Positions 10,608 through 22,185 of a stretch of DNA of 64,000 nt are shown here, piece by piece; positions within the stretch are counted from its first letter, which is position 1, and each line of letters opens with the position of its first letter. Source of the DNA: Piezodorus guildinii (taxonomy: Eukaryota; Arthropoda; Insecta; Hemiptera; Pentatomidae); NCBI GenBank assembly GCA_023052935.1, contig CM041293.1, positions 181,274,789-181,338,788 on the forward strand, in the 5' to 3' direction. The position numbers and the translations under genes are program-made. Under the pieces are notes generated by a model, which saw nothing but the letters and a program-made list of their open reading frames with translations, ran no database searches and had not been told where the DNA came from.

Positions 10608-11219
10608 TGTAACCCGAGGCTTTGCTCGCGAATATTTTATTTTGTCTATATTTAAATTTGCATAAATGCGTTTATGAGCAGTGAATATAAAATGCATATA
10701 ATTGAGCAGTTGTTTGGAGATGTGGTAACAAAGAAACTACCAATAAAACATACTTATTTTATGTTTTTCTTACTGTTGTATTTTCTAGGTGGCTTCACCC
10801 TCAACAAACTTCTTTACCATATAGTAAAAATGGTCAACAACTACTCCATCATTATAAGACGTATAAATTTTCAAGAAATATAAATATTATATTTTTAACA
10901 ATTACATTTATCAAAGTTATTATAACTGGAAACTATAATGTGAATGTATATTTTATAAATAAGAAGCATAGAAACAATCAACACACACATATGGGAAGAT
11001 TATTTGGGAGCCAGTGTTGCCACAGTTAAACAAATTTGGTTTTACGTTTTAGAAAAATATATTTTTCAACCATTTAGAATAGGAATAAAAACTATCCTGT
11101 CATTTAAGTTGGGCCAACTTAACCACAGATACTTACGAAGTTTGATCAAAGTCGGTTCAGTAATTTCAGAGTTTATCGCGAACAAACATTGTGGCACGAG
11201 ATTTTTATATATATAGATA
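10608..11219 (+). repeat. Unclassified interspersed repeat
   Basis: Starts near TAACCCGAGGCTTTGCTCGCG and ends TGGCACGAGATTTTTATATATATAGATA. This start and end pattern is familiar from dispersed repeats in insect genomes, but I cannot name the family. No coding potential seen. Confidence 0.4.
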
Positions 11220-11339
11220 TTATTTAATCTAAATCATATGTTTCTAACAAAATTGAATACACGTTTTATTAAAATCAACTTAAAAGTTTTTCAAACTGAA
11301 GTATATTTATGAGAGAAGTTGGTTGAGGGTGCAGTCAAT

Positions 11340-11425
11340 TAAACATGAATGAAGTATATTTAATAGTTTTTAAATTGATTTTAACAGCCAAGGTAAGTGG
11401 AAGTTGTGTGATGCCCAAACCGGGA
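11340..11425 (-). mobile_element. HEL repeat 5'-end fragment
   Basis: Contains GGTAAGTGGAAGTTGTGTGA and ends GCCCAAACCGGGA, a diverged version of the HEL 5' end on the minus strand. Confidence 0.5.
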
Positions 11426-11735
11426 ATTTTTTATTCAGGAAAAAATAGAAAATAAATGTTTAAAAAAAAATCTTGTAAATCAAAAATGTTGAGCTGCAAT
11501 ATCTAGACTATTTAGAATCGACTGACCCTTAAACTAACAAAGGTGGTTATTGATAGTATTTTGTTGCTATTTCTTTTAAAGCGAGTTTCTATAAGAAAGC
11601 CATTAAAGTAACTTACCATCAAATACACTTCCCCCAGAAGAGACAATACAGCGCGTAGCAGAGTAGCAGGAGACACCATGACATGAGGACACTCTTCATT
11701 GCAATCAGTAATCTATTTCCAACGACATCAAGTAT

Positions 11736-11776
11736 CTAGGATCTAGTATCTAGTATCTAGGATCTAGGATCTAGGT
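11736..11776 (+). repeat. Short tandem repeat of ATCTAGG/ATCTAGT units
   Basis: About six 7-bp units (GATCTAG/TATCTAG variants) in a row. Simple sequence expansion. Confidence 0.7.
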
Positions 11777-12310
11777 TAATGTAGGCTGTCATTGATATCT
11801 CGATCGCCTTCCTCTCAATCATCATTAGCTACTCAATGAGTCAGTTCCAGATTCAAATGATTGACATTTGTTAAAAACATTTAAAAACATTGACTTGTCA
11901 ATAAAACAATATGAATGAAGCTTACTATAATACTAAAACACAACAACAAAACAGTCAGATAAGGCTCAGTACATTTTATTTGTTCTTGACTTTAGGTATT
12001 TTTTTTTTTTAAATAAGCCTCCTCCCTCCCTTTTCTGCTACTTTCGTGAACACGTACAAGACTTGTTTTCACCTCACCTACACATACCCTAATTCTCACC
12101 GTATAGCGCTACCTTAAGGAAAAATATTATCTTATACAAACAGTTGTAAAAGTTAATGGAAGTGATGAAAATGGGATAATATTAACTGGTTGATACCGAT
12201 AATAATAGAAAAGACTATTTAATTAAACACGTGTTTCCATCGCAACTAAGTGTGATTACATTTTGGTTTACTATTTTCAATAATGAAAGTTTGCAATACA
12301 CCAAAAAAAA

Positions 12311-13178
12311 TCTGGTGTGGGCAACACACGACTTTCACTTGCCTCCATTTATAAAATCAATGAGATAAAAATGAGAAAACCTATTAAAGAATTAATTAAA
12401 TTGAATTTCTATAGAAACGTGTGTTTTATTAAAAAATCTATGATATTATTATCAAAAATATTCACTTAGTTTTATCGCCTTTTTATCACACTCTATTAAC
12501 TTTTAAAAGCTTGTGTATAAGATAATATTTTTTCTAAAATCTTTAGCTTATCAACGGTATATCATACATGTATATTACTGTCTTATGTTCAAAAACGAAA
12601 AATTGCATTAAAAAAATATTTTTATGTTTTCTCCTTTAGTTGCGTATCGAATTTATTCAATTTATATATTTCCCTGTTTTTTATCAGTGGCAACAAGATA
12701 ATATAGTTATTTTTATAGAATCAACACAATTAAAGGTACTTTAAAGAAAAAAAAATTAAAATATCGGCATTTAAGCCCTGTCAGACCATTTTAATCAGAA
12801 TGAAACCTACATGATATTGAAGCCCATTATATTTTCCGTTATATTATATTTTTCTGCAATGTTTCGTTTTTGACAATAAAAACAGTAATACACATACATG
12901 TGTAATATACCGATGGAAAGCTAAAGATTTAGAAAAAATATTATCTCATACAAAAGCTTTTAAAAGTTAATAGTGAGTGATGAAATAAACATAAAACTAA
13001 CTGATTATTTTAGATAATAATATAATAGATTTTTTAATAAAACACATTATACTATATAAATTCAATTTAATTAATTCTTTAGTAGTTTCACGTATTTTTA
13101 TCTATATCTGTTTTTGAAAATTCTTTCGTTGATTATAAAAATGGAGGTAAGTGAAAGTCGTGTGTTGCCCGCACCAGA
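12311..13178. mobile_element. Two truncated HEL repeats fused head to head
   Basis: A plus-strand copy starts with TCTGGTGTGGGC at 12311 and stops about 12833 in the middle of the element. From about 12845 to 13178 a minus-strand copy runs to its own TCTGGTGCGGGC end. Both lack the palindromic 3' end, so the composite carries two 5' ends facing outward and the pieces form a large inverted repeat. Confidence 0.7.
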
Positions 13179-13569
13179 TTTTTTAAAGCATGATTTCATT
13201 AAGTAATAAAAAGTAAGTGAATGTTGCGCTGACCCGATTTTCTTTTCTTTTTTTTACGTATTCTATTATATTCTACTGAAGTAGGCTAACGTACTCAGAC
13301 GAACAAACATATATTAAATTATAAATATAAATGATGTTATCGATAATGCAAACGAGCGAAGTATACCAAACTCCCACTTGCCGTGATAAGTCGCACTAAC
13401 TCATGATAAGGTATGAATTCACTTAGAGTGAAGCTCTGTGATAAATGGGACGCAGTAAGTTGGAGCTGACCAGCTTGTGCTTGCCAAAGTGTCAATGCCT
13501 GATTGATAGTCCTGTATGGCAAATCTATACCAATCCTAATCTATATTCTACGGTTTAGTTTAGAATTTT

Positions 13570-14890
13570 TTTTAATTATTTATTTATAGCTATTTACAAC
13601 TGTATTAAAGAACACAATAAGTAAATATAAGGAATAAAAAAAAAATTCATGAAAATGTCTTGAGAAAGAACAACCCAGTGTTAGCACTTCACTAACTATT
13701 TTAACTCAGTAGGCCCCGAGGCCACCTTCTTTTCAGTCGCCTTGGAGGTTTATCAGGGATGTCTGAGGAAGATAAATTACGGACAAGTGGGTTTGTATGG
13801 GCAGGGAAGAATGGAAAGAGGAGTATTTATCACGGGCTATGTCTGCAACAAATGGAATGTTTGGGGTTATTATGAAGGAGTTGATTTGTGACAAAATAAG
13901 GTAATCGATATCTTCGAGCAGTTTCTTGTCGTTTCAGTCTTGTGTGAGGATTCCAAGTAAGGCGCTTATCAAGATGGAGACCTAGGTATCGGATTTGTTC
14001 TACAGAAGTAAGGGTAATGTTATTAAAGGATACTGGGGGGGGGGGGGGCAGGAAGTCATCGGTTTGCGACGAAGGGTAAAGGTGATTTGGTGGGATTTGT
14101 TGGGATTTATTTTAATCCTTCAATTTTTACACCATTCTTCAATGGCTGTGATGTGGGACTGAAGGGTTTGGCATTGAAGAATGGTGTCAAAATTGGAGGA
14201 TTAAAATAAATCCCAACAAATCCCATCAAATCACCTTCACCCTTCGTCGCAAACCGATGACTTCTTGCCAGTCAGTATCCTTTAATAACATTACCCTTAT
14301 TTCTGTAGAACGAATCCGATACCTAGATCTCCATCTTGACAAGCCCCTTACTTGGAATCCTCCCAAAAGACTGAAACGACAAGAAACTGCTAGAAGATAT
14401 CGATTACTACAACACTTACTAGACAAACGTTCAAAACTTCCAGTATATTACAATAGACTCATCTACATCACAATTATCAGGCCTATTTGGACATATAGAA
14501 TCGAGCTTTGAGGCTCTACGAAACCATCTAATCCCTCCCACATCCAGTCCTTACAATCCAAAATCCTGAATGCACCTTATTTTGTCAGAAATCAACTCCT
14601 CCATAATGACCTAAACATCCCATTTGTTGCAGACATAGCCATTCTAAACTCCCTGCCCATACAAACCCACTTGTCCGTAATTTATCTTCCTCAGATATTC
14701 CTGATAACCCTCAAAGGCGACTGAAAAAAAGGTGGCCTTGGGATCTACTGTCTTAAAATAATCAGTGAAGTGCTACCACTGGGTAGTTCTTTCTCAAAAC
14801 ATTTTCATGACTTTTTATTCTCATTCTACATATTTACTTATTGTATTCTTTAGTACAGTTGTAAATTACTATAAATAAATTTAAAAAAAA
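13570..14890. mobile_element. Inverted duplication of a Jockey-clade fragment
   Basis: Left arm 13570-14137 (minus) and right arm 14160-14890 (plus) carry the same part of a Jockey element: RT thumb region, terminal PPRRL-like motif and A-rich 3' UTR. At the centre GGCATTGAAGAATGGTGTCA is mirrored around a spacer of about 25 bp. The left arm lacks an internal segment. The right arm encodes ITLISVERIRYLDLHLDK and WNPPKRLKRQE before stops. Not functional. Confidence 0.75.
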
Positions 14891-15420
14891 CTCTATTTAA
14901 AAATTATTTAATTTATTTTCACTACGGAGCTAAGTTAAAGTCGTTTCTCGAAGGTCGAACGGGCGCGCTAGTATTTTATTAGAAAGAAATTAATAGAAAT
15001 TGGCCAATTGATAATATTGATAACATGTTATCGTTTTCTCTTCCATGAAATTATTGCGAAACCTGAATACTTACCTCCTGTGCAAGATAATGATGCCTTG
15101 ACAAATATTCGCCTCCTTAAATTAATCCGAAGGATTTGAGATATAATTTCGTAATTCTATTCCTAACACGTCATCATCAACAGCCAGGAGCAATCTTCGG
15201 TACCGGGATAATCCTACTTAACAATATCCACACGAGGACTAGCGGCGGAATACCAACTGGCGAAGGTGCCTTTAAGAGGATCCCGGTGATTAGTGAAATC
15301 TTGACTCGAGAAATATTAATCCCCCGTCGGTAAGGTGAATTTCAAACTAATACATGGTAAGGTGGGGTCGAATCCGACCCGCTACTTTCAGAAATAAGTT
15401 TAAACAGGTTAAGAGGGTCA
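14891..15420. other. Stretch without recognised gene, partly GC-richer
   Basis: 15120-15400 is less AT-rich than its surroundings. TGGGGTCGAATCCGACCC near 15363 looks like a tRNA B box, but no matching A box with tRNA spacing is clear. No protein family recognised. Confidence 0.35.
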
Positions 15421-16112
15421 ATTTTAATAATAATAAATAAATTCTTTATTATGCTGGGACGTGTCCCATTAGAATGAAAAATACAGAATTTACAAAAGGT
15501 GCTTTGGAGTCTTAAAGCAAATTAAGTATATGTTAACAAGTTCATAATTACTTATATAAAATAGACATATTCAAATAAGAAGAAAACAAAAACAAAAATA
15601 TATAACTTATTCACAAATCTATCGAGCCTGGATATTCATTAAGTGATTAAGTATGCCGGGTTTTGAAGGTAGAATGAGAGTTGGAGTGACAGATGGAAGG
15701 AGGGATAGAATTCCATAGGATTGTGGATCGAATGAGAGAGGATCTGTCGAAATGTGCAGTTCGGTGGGCCGTACTGTATAGATCTGAAGGCCTGGAGCGT
15801 GTACGAGGATGGACAGAGGATTTGAATTGTAGGAGGTCAAAGATGAATTGGACAAAGCAATTGATTAAACGTTTTATTTTAACCTCTAGATCCCCAGGAA
15901 CACCATCGTATACCGTACAGCAATAGTCGAAATGGGGAAATATTAGAGAGGTAACGAGGAGTTTTCGGGTTTCAAGCGGGAATAGGTGACGGAGGGATTA
16001 CATTCGCTTTAAGGTTGAAAAGGTACGACGAGAGATTTTGGAAATATGATTTTTGAAGGATAGAGTTTGGTCGAAGGTTCTCCCAGATTCCTGACACTCG
16101 GGTGGAACTTTA
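15421..16112 (-). mobile_element. Family A retrotransposon 3' fragment
   Basis: The minus strand encodes the C-terminus of the family A protein in shifting frames (FDPQSYGILSLLPS; LILPSKPGILNHLMNIQAR), aligning in pattern with WNSLPVSI...FKHQLFLHLL of the 57.7-58.9 kb copy. The 3' end has GGGACACGTCCCAG and an AT-rich tail. Truncated near 16112. Confidence 0.65.
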
Positions 16113-16479
16113 TAGGATTACTATTTAGGTACAGGGTAGGGATATGTGGAATAATATTGCATATTATTTGATTTAATCAACCAAAATAATAATTTATAAT
16201 AGAGTAATAAACATTTGGATTCATGTGACTGTTAATAAATTAATTAATATTGCTTAGAAACAAATAATTTCTAAATTCTAAGGAATTAAACCAAATATAG
16301 AGGGTACAAAAAAATTATTTAATGTATTATAATAACCAAAAGTCATAAAATGGTTAAACCAATAGGTAAATTAAAAAACAAAACTAGTGAAAAACTAACA
16401 CTAAATTTTAGATTAGGTTGTAAATAATATTCACTGTCACTTTCCACTAAAGAAAAACTATCTTACAGATTACCATAAT

Positions 16480-16620
16480 TTATTATAACGCAATCTTCTT
16501 CTTCTGAATTCGACTCGTCAGACAAAAAAGCCTCATTGTCAGATTCCTCTTGCTGACGTAGCATTTCTTCTAAAACCTCTTCTGGAGTTGAAGAACAAAA
16601 TTTTCTTCTACAAAAAATCG
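16480..16620 (-). pseudogene. Acidic coding-like segment, possible transposase N-terminus
   Basis: The minus strand reads EEVLEEMLRQQEESDNEAF, then LSDESNSEEEDCVIINYGN without stops. Such an acidic, serine-rich leader occurs at the N-terminus of piggyBac-like and other DDE transposases, but no catalytic part follows. It abuts a partial copy of the Transib-like repeat and could be what remains of a longer relative; this is inference. Confidence 0.3.
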
Positions 16621-17083
16621 AATTGTGACTCGGAGTTGCTAAAATCTGCTAATAGATGTATTTTATATGGTTTAGGAAATTCTTAAAATTATAGATTGTA
16701 AAATTTTGGATTCGTAGTGTTGTGTCTGAAAAAATGATGTATCACCCAAAACGCAAAAAATTCATTGTAATATCTAAAGACTAGAAGGATCGGTAAAACA
16801 AATCCTTGGGGTAACTTGGGGGTTATATAGTTTTTCGTGATTGAATAAGGGCATACATTTACAAATTGCTTAATCAACTCTACAGGTGAGATTGCAATTT
16901 ATATTCAATAACGAGTTTGGAAATATAATGCCTTACCTGTCTTAGCAACGTCTATTGTTAAATAAAAGCTAAAAGACTTTGATCTAAATACACCTTAAAC
17001 AGAATAAATGACCATCGAATAAAAATAATCCCACTGTTGGTTATTAAGCACTTATGTGAACAGGAATGATTCATTATATATTG
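16600..17083 (+). mobile_element. Transib-like MITE, internal fragment
   Basis: Closely follows the interior of the 41604-42475 element (for example CTGCTAATAGATGTATTTTA, TATATAGTTTTTCGTGATT, GGGCATACATTTACAAATT). Both ends are missing: the right side stops where the 52-bp hairpin repeat begins, the left where the acidic segment begins. Confidence 0.65.
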
Positions 17084-17135
17084 CTATGTTTTTGACCGGC
17101 TGCTTTTCTAAGGCAGCGGTAGCTTCAAAAACTAG
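17084..17135 (-). repeat. 52-bp hairpin-containing repeat, copy 2
   Basis: Reverse complement of 5504-5555 with few changes; self-complementary GCTGC/GCAGC arms. Confidence 0.55.
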
Positions 17136-18407
17136 CTTACTTACTATATTTAGTCAATATATAAACTATATTTAATGATACCATGGATCTCCTTTCCAAA
17201 GGTATCGTGTTTACCAATCCAATAAATAGGTTGCATGCAGGGTAAGATTAAAGTAAACAAGATTCAATTAATACATTACTATAATTATTAATTTACACAT
17301 ATAAGTTATATTAACCCATTGCCTAGAACTCTGATTGAGAATACTGAGGGACATTTTACTACCTTTGCCATACAATATTACAAATAACAATATACCTTTG
17401 AAACACTTAACCGGCTGGCGAATGTGAAAGCAGTCTTAGGTCCCCTTTCTTGGCATCATCCTCCAGCTGCTCTCAGAACCCCGACGGCCACCTCCTCTTC
17501 TTGTAGGTGGAACCCGACTCACTCTTCTTGAGGATCAAACTTGATTACACTCCTGGTTCGAATAAGACTGCCCTACGAATCTTCTCTCCCATCCTCGTCA
17601 CCTCGGGTGGGCTGACATGGGAAGTACCCTGGTTGGCGGTACAGCGCTTGTGATCTTATTCTTATCTTTTGACCACCCTTAATATTCTTGTAGGCTGCCG
17701 CTGTAGGAAACTACCAGAGGTCTCTGGTACCGCTGGGGGGGTCCATACCGATGGGTAATCTAGGGGGCTAGGTAAACACCTTTTGATGTTTTGCCGACAA
17801 AGGTTCGTTATCATTAATTGTTTAATATTAAAATTATTTAATCATGAAATCCCCTCAGTATCCTCAATACATTACAATATTATATGAAATATATTATTTC
17901 ATTTGACACAACCCAATATAAGGATCAATTGTTTAAAGTTTTTATTAACATAAGAGAGTAAGTAAGAAACTTTAACTTTAATCATTTCTTTATAATAACC
18001 AACTTATTTACTACACAACTTATTAGTAGAAATATATTTGACTGTATAAATGATTAAATTCATGGTTACTTTAGCTATTGTTGTATGGGGCTATTGTTAT
18101 AGCTATCGTTGTATGGGGTCACCGCTAGCTGAATAAACATTACAATTAGTTGATTAACAGTCACAAAGATATTTATTGGTAATTAATTAAAATATAATAA
18201 TACTGTTATACAATATTATAGAGATATCATAATAGTTGTAATATGTCGAATATTCTCCTACACAGGTGAGAAAAACATATCTGTTGTAATTAATTAAATA
18301 AAAAATATATATTTTTTAGGGGATTGTATTTTAAGTAAAATGGAAATATTTATTTAATAAAATAATTCTAATTTCAAACAGTCGATATGGTACGATCATT
18401 TTTTAAT
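17136..18407. other. Stretch without recognised gene; GC-richer block at 17400-17800
   Basis: 17400-17800 is distinctly GC-richer than its flanks, with many stops in all frames and no recognised family; it could be the leader of an uncharacterised mobile element or unique DNA. The rest (17800-18407) is AT-rich with no signal. Confidence 0.35.
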
Positions 18408-18606
18408 TTCACTTACCTATATATGAAATTTATTGTAAACAAAAGTGTAGAAGTAGTGAATCTTTTCGAATTTCAGTATTTAACGAAAATACACGCTTGA
18501 GGGTCCCCTGTGTCCAAATGAACAAGTCCCGAAAAAAGGTGTATGTGTGTGTTAAGTCTAGCTCAGGAATGAAAAGTTGTATAGAACTGAAGTTTCATAT
18601 TGTAAA
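18408..18606 (-). mobile_element. HEL repeat 3'-end fragment, diverged
   Basis: TTTCACTTACCTATATATGA at the outer edge followed by the CAAGTCCCG, TG-run and GAACTGAAGTTTCATATT blocks in family order. Stops at the start of a Jockey fragment. Confidence 0.6.
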
Positions 18607-19640
18607 TGCGGCCTGCATTGCTCGGGAGCCTTCCTCGACTTGAATCCTTCGTGAAATCCTAAATGATCCTTACTTTGTATTGGGTTGTGTCACATGAAAT
18701 GACCATTTTCAAGATAAAGGATTTTTATTAAAAATACGATATAAAAACCAGATAATTTTATTCGAAGTATTTACCTTCTTTTTGAAAAACTCTGAGCATT
18801 GAAGTGAAACAAAATCTGAAAACGCACTTTTCAATTGGTCATCATTTTTAAAAAGTTTTCCTACGACGAAGTTGTCTAAATTCCTGAACAGGTGGTAATC
18901 TGTTGGAGACAAGTCGGGAGAATATGGTGGGTGCGGAAGAACTTCGTAGCCCAGTTCTTTCAATTTTTGCACGGTATGTTTTGAAACATGCTGCTCAGTG
19001 AGATCATGAGGTACCCATGTATCGAGCTTTTTTACTTTCCCAATACACTTTAAATGTCTGGAAACGGTAGATGCACTTGCATTTAGTTGTGCTGAGAGTC
19101 CTTTAACTGTTTGGTAGGGGTCTCCTTCTACTGTATGTTTGAGGACAACGTTGTCTATTACGGACGGAGGTCTTCCTCGGGGCAAGTTTTCCAAGTCGGT
19201 ATCCCCAGCTGAAAACTTAGCAAACTAACGGTGAATGGTCCGTTCATTAACACTCCCTTCCCCAAACGCCTTGCAAATATTTCTAGGCCTCAGCTGCTGA
19301 ATGGCCAAGTTTAAACTCGTACAAAAATATTACTCGAAAATAACAGAGACCAGCAAAATCCTTTATGTATTTCAGAAACTATAAAAACGGACATTTCATG
19401 TGAAACAACCCAATAACTAAAAAGCTGATCCATGAAGACCTTAATGTTTCGTATGTTGCTAATTTGGTCCGAACCTGATATCATCCCTTTCATGAGAAAC
19501 TCCATTCCCACTCTAATTCTCTAGTTTCAATCCTTTCTTCTTCTTCAATTCCTGATAATCCTCTGAGGCGTCTGAGAAGAAGATACTTTAGAATATTTCG
19601 ATTTGGAAGCATCTCTACATGTCTTTTCCATGACTAAAAT
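18607..19640 (+). mobile_element. Jockey 3' fragment split by a mariner insertion
   Basis: The left part (18607-18679) ends with codons for LNDPYFV. The right part (from 19414) resumes with TKKLIHEDLNVSYVANL and ends PDNPLRRLRRR near 19580. Removing the mariner and one TA restores the frame directly across the junction, which shows a clean insertion into this retroelement. Confidence 0.75.
18680..19413 (-). mobile_element. Mariner deletion derivative, copy 1
   Basis: Inverted ends TTGGGTTGTGTCACATGAAA / TTTCATGTGAAACAACCCAA, flanked by TA at 18678-18679 and 19414-19415; 734 bp. The remnant frame at 19194-18709 reads NLPRGRPPSVIDNVVLKHTV, VKKLDTWVPHDLTEQ, then directly HVSKHTVQKLKELG and LPHPPYSPDLSPTDYHLFRN. 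The whole central catalytic part, roughly 150 residues, is missing in frame. A second deletion removes part of the 5' leader. It cannot make transposase but has intact ends. Confidence 0.85.
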
Positions 19641-20344
19641 ATTTAAATCTTTTAATAGTAAAGAAGCATTATTTTCATTATTATTTTTAAATATTATTAA
19701 AAAATAAAAAAAAGTATTTCGAATTATAAGGCATATTTTAATATGTACTGACGCTACATTACTCACGTTTCATTCTTAATATTTTTTTAAAGGAACCTTA
19801 GGCATTCTCTAAATGAGAGAGAGAGAGCTTAAATAAAAAAGAAAGTAGACATTTATTTAAATATTTAATTCGCCTACATCCTGGAAGCTCTTTCCTCCAA
19901 GGACTCAAATGAAGTCCATTTAAAAGAGAAAGGAGACGATAAAGAGCTTTGATCCCGAAAGAGGAAAAGAATTTAAACTACTTCCCTTTTCACAAAGAGG
20001 AGTGAGGGGATGAAAGTTTGAGGAGAGCCGTGCAGAGGACGGTCAACAGTCCGAATACACACCGGGCCCATATTTTATTTAAACCGGATTAAGTTATTGA
20101 CAAAAGGTTGAAGACGAGGACTAATATTTGCCTCTGGCCGAGGATGGGGATTGGACGAGCCGGCTCAATCTTCCCCTACCTCTCAACCTATGCTCTGTAT
20201 TTATTTATTCAAATCCCAACCCATCTTTTTTTTTTTTTTTTTTTTTTTTTACAGAGGGATGCGGTACTCCGATTTTGCAGTTTATATTCCATATAACTTC
20301 TATAAGGTTATAGTTTGATCTAGTCATGTATATTTATTAGTCTA
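19641..20344. other. Stretch without recognised gene
   Basis: 19860-20200 is moderately GC-rich and appears single-copy in this window; a T run lies at 20228-20250. No protein family or RNA recognised. Confidence 0.35.
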
Positions 20345-20800
20345 TTCACGAACATTTAATAGGAATTTTTTTTTTTTTAAACTTTCATTTAACTCGAATG
20401 TATTTTTTTTAGTTATAATTTATTTATTAAAATTTATTACTGCATTAGTTAATACATCAAACACATTAGCTAACAGAGAAATACATGAAAAAGACATAGA
20501 GAGAAAATGCCTATTGACAGCACACCACTGGGTAATCTAAACTAGAAAGTCTCGAGGCCATCTTCTTTTCAGACGCCTTGGAGGGTTGTCAGGAATGCAA
20601 GAGGAAGCAAGGATTGAAGCTAGTGGGTTAGAGTGGGAGTGGAGTTTGTCAAGGAAGGATTGATACCTGATTCGGGCCAAATCAGCAACATATGGGATAT
20701 TAAGGTCTTTATGTATGAGCTTGTTCCTGACAAAATAAGGAGCATTGAGGATTTTGAATTGTAAGGATTGAATAAATTGATTTAAAAAAATTAGATTCAG
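20345..20800 (-). mobile_element. Jockey-clade 3' tail fragment
   Basis: The minus strand gives the terminal part: NAPYFVRN-like, VADLAR-like and RRLKRRWPRDF-like frames followed by a 3' UTR ending in A-rich DNA near 20350. Same arrangement as 59280-59790. Confidence 0.6.
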
Positions 20801-20984
20801 TTTCGTTGAGAAAAAGTTTACTACATTAAGTAATGTAAAGTTTAATGCCTATTCACTTTAAGTTATCCAAAATTGTTTATAAGATATGTTTTTTATTAAA
20901 TCTTTAGCTCCCAACGGTATATTATACATATATAGTACTATTCTTATGTTTGGGGAAAAAATGTGCTATTTTCTCCTTTAGTTA

Positions 20985-21753
20985 TTATCACACACGCCAC
21001 CTTCAACCTTCGACGCAAATCCTTTCCGACGGTTAAGTTCAATTCCATACCGCTTCCTTCCTTAGACACAGTCCAGTATCTTGGCTTTTTACTATACAAA
21101 AGACTGACGTGGAATTCACACACAAAACTTAAAAGAAAAGATCTCAACCGCCGATTTGGCCAGTTATGCAGACTACAAAACAGAAAATTGCATCTTACAG
21201 TTGAAAACAAATTACTAATATACAAGACAGTACTGAAACCTACATGGTATAAACGCATCCAATCCTTCGAACTATAGTTAATGCTCCTTATTATTTTACC
21301 AATTGTACCTTACACCACGACCTTAATATTACATTTATTTTAGATCTGGTACCATCAAAATTTTTCAAATTCCATCAGAACCTTCTTCATCGTCCTAATC
21401 CTCTAGCTCAATCCCTCTCCAGCTCCATCCTACAACCCTCTTCAAAAATTGAAACGGCAGTGGCCCCGCGACGTTTTGTACACATTTATACTAGAGATCT
21501 GAAACTGGTCAGATCCTCTACTCATGTACTGTATTTATGTGGCTACTACTCCCACCAGCGATGAGGCTGAGAGAGAGGCGCTGGGATCTCTTAGATTCAG
21601 CTTCAAGTGGAGGAAAAGCCCAGTCTGGGGTCCCTTTAGCAAATTATAAATATTGTATATTGTCATGCTTGTTTTTATGATGTTTATGTATTTGCCAACT
21701 TTGTATTTATTTCAATTACAGGTAGTTGTTTTGTTTGTTTTTTTTCTTTTTTT

Positions 21754-21835
<82 letters not shown>

Positions 21836-21960
21836 TATGAATTTATTTATTTTCTATTTTATGTAATTTGTCTTTATCATTATTTTCTGTATATATTGTA
21901 TGAATGTGGTCTCATATCACTATTACTACTGATAATTTTGAAACAAATTGTAATATATCG
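20985..21960 (+). mobile_element. Jockey-clade retrotransposon 3' fragment with expanded microsatellite
   Basis: Encodes ATFNLRRKSFPTVKFNSIP, VQYLGFLLYKRLTWNSHTKL and LLIYKTVLKPTW, then decayed frames down to LKRQWPRD near 21465. The 3' UTR runs to the conserved AACAAATTGTAATATAT near 21955 and is split by a (TA)n tract at 21756-21826. Fragment starts within a HEL relic. Confidence 0.7.
21756..21826 (+). repeat. (TA)n microsatellite
   Basis: About 35 TA units inside the Jockey 3' UTR. Confidence 0.95.
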
Positions 21961-22009
21961 AGAAGCCCTTTCAGAATATTATAATTCTACACAGTCAGTC
22001 TACATAATA

Positions 22010-22185
22010 TTAAATCGCATTAAATTTTACATTGCTTTAGCAACTTTAATGAAAATCGTCAGGAAAATTTTGAAAATTAAAAAAAAAAATAAAAACGCTT
22101 GGAAAAAAGTTACAGTTTTTGAAAAAGTTGTTGTAAGATCTAGGGCGTATAGTTGTCTTAAATATGAAATCACAGTTTCAAGAAA
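22010..22185 (+). mobile_element. HEL repeat fragment, 3' half
   Basis: AAATCGCATTAAATTTTACAT, AAAATCGTCAGGAA and GGGCGTATAGTTGTCTTAAA appear in the order found in full plus-strand HEL copies. Confidence 0.55.

Noticed and set aside
15355..15400. tRNA-like GGGGTCGAATCCGACCC
   Set aside because: B-box-like hairpin without an A box at the right distance; not enough for a tRNA or SINE call.
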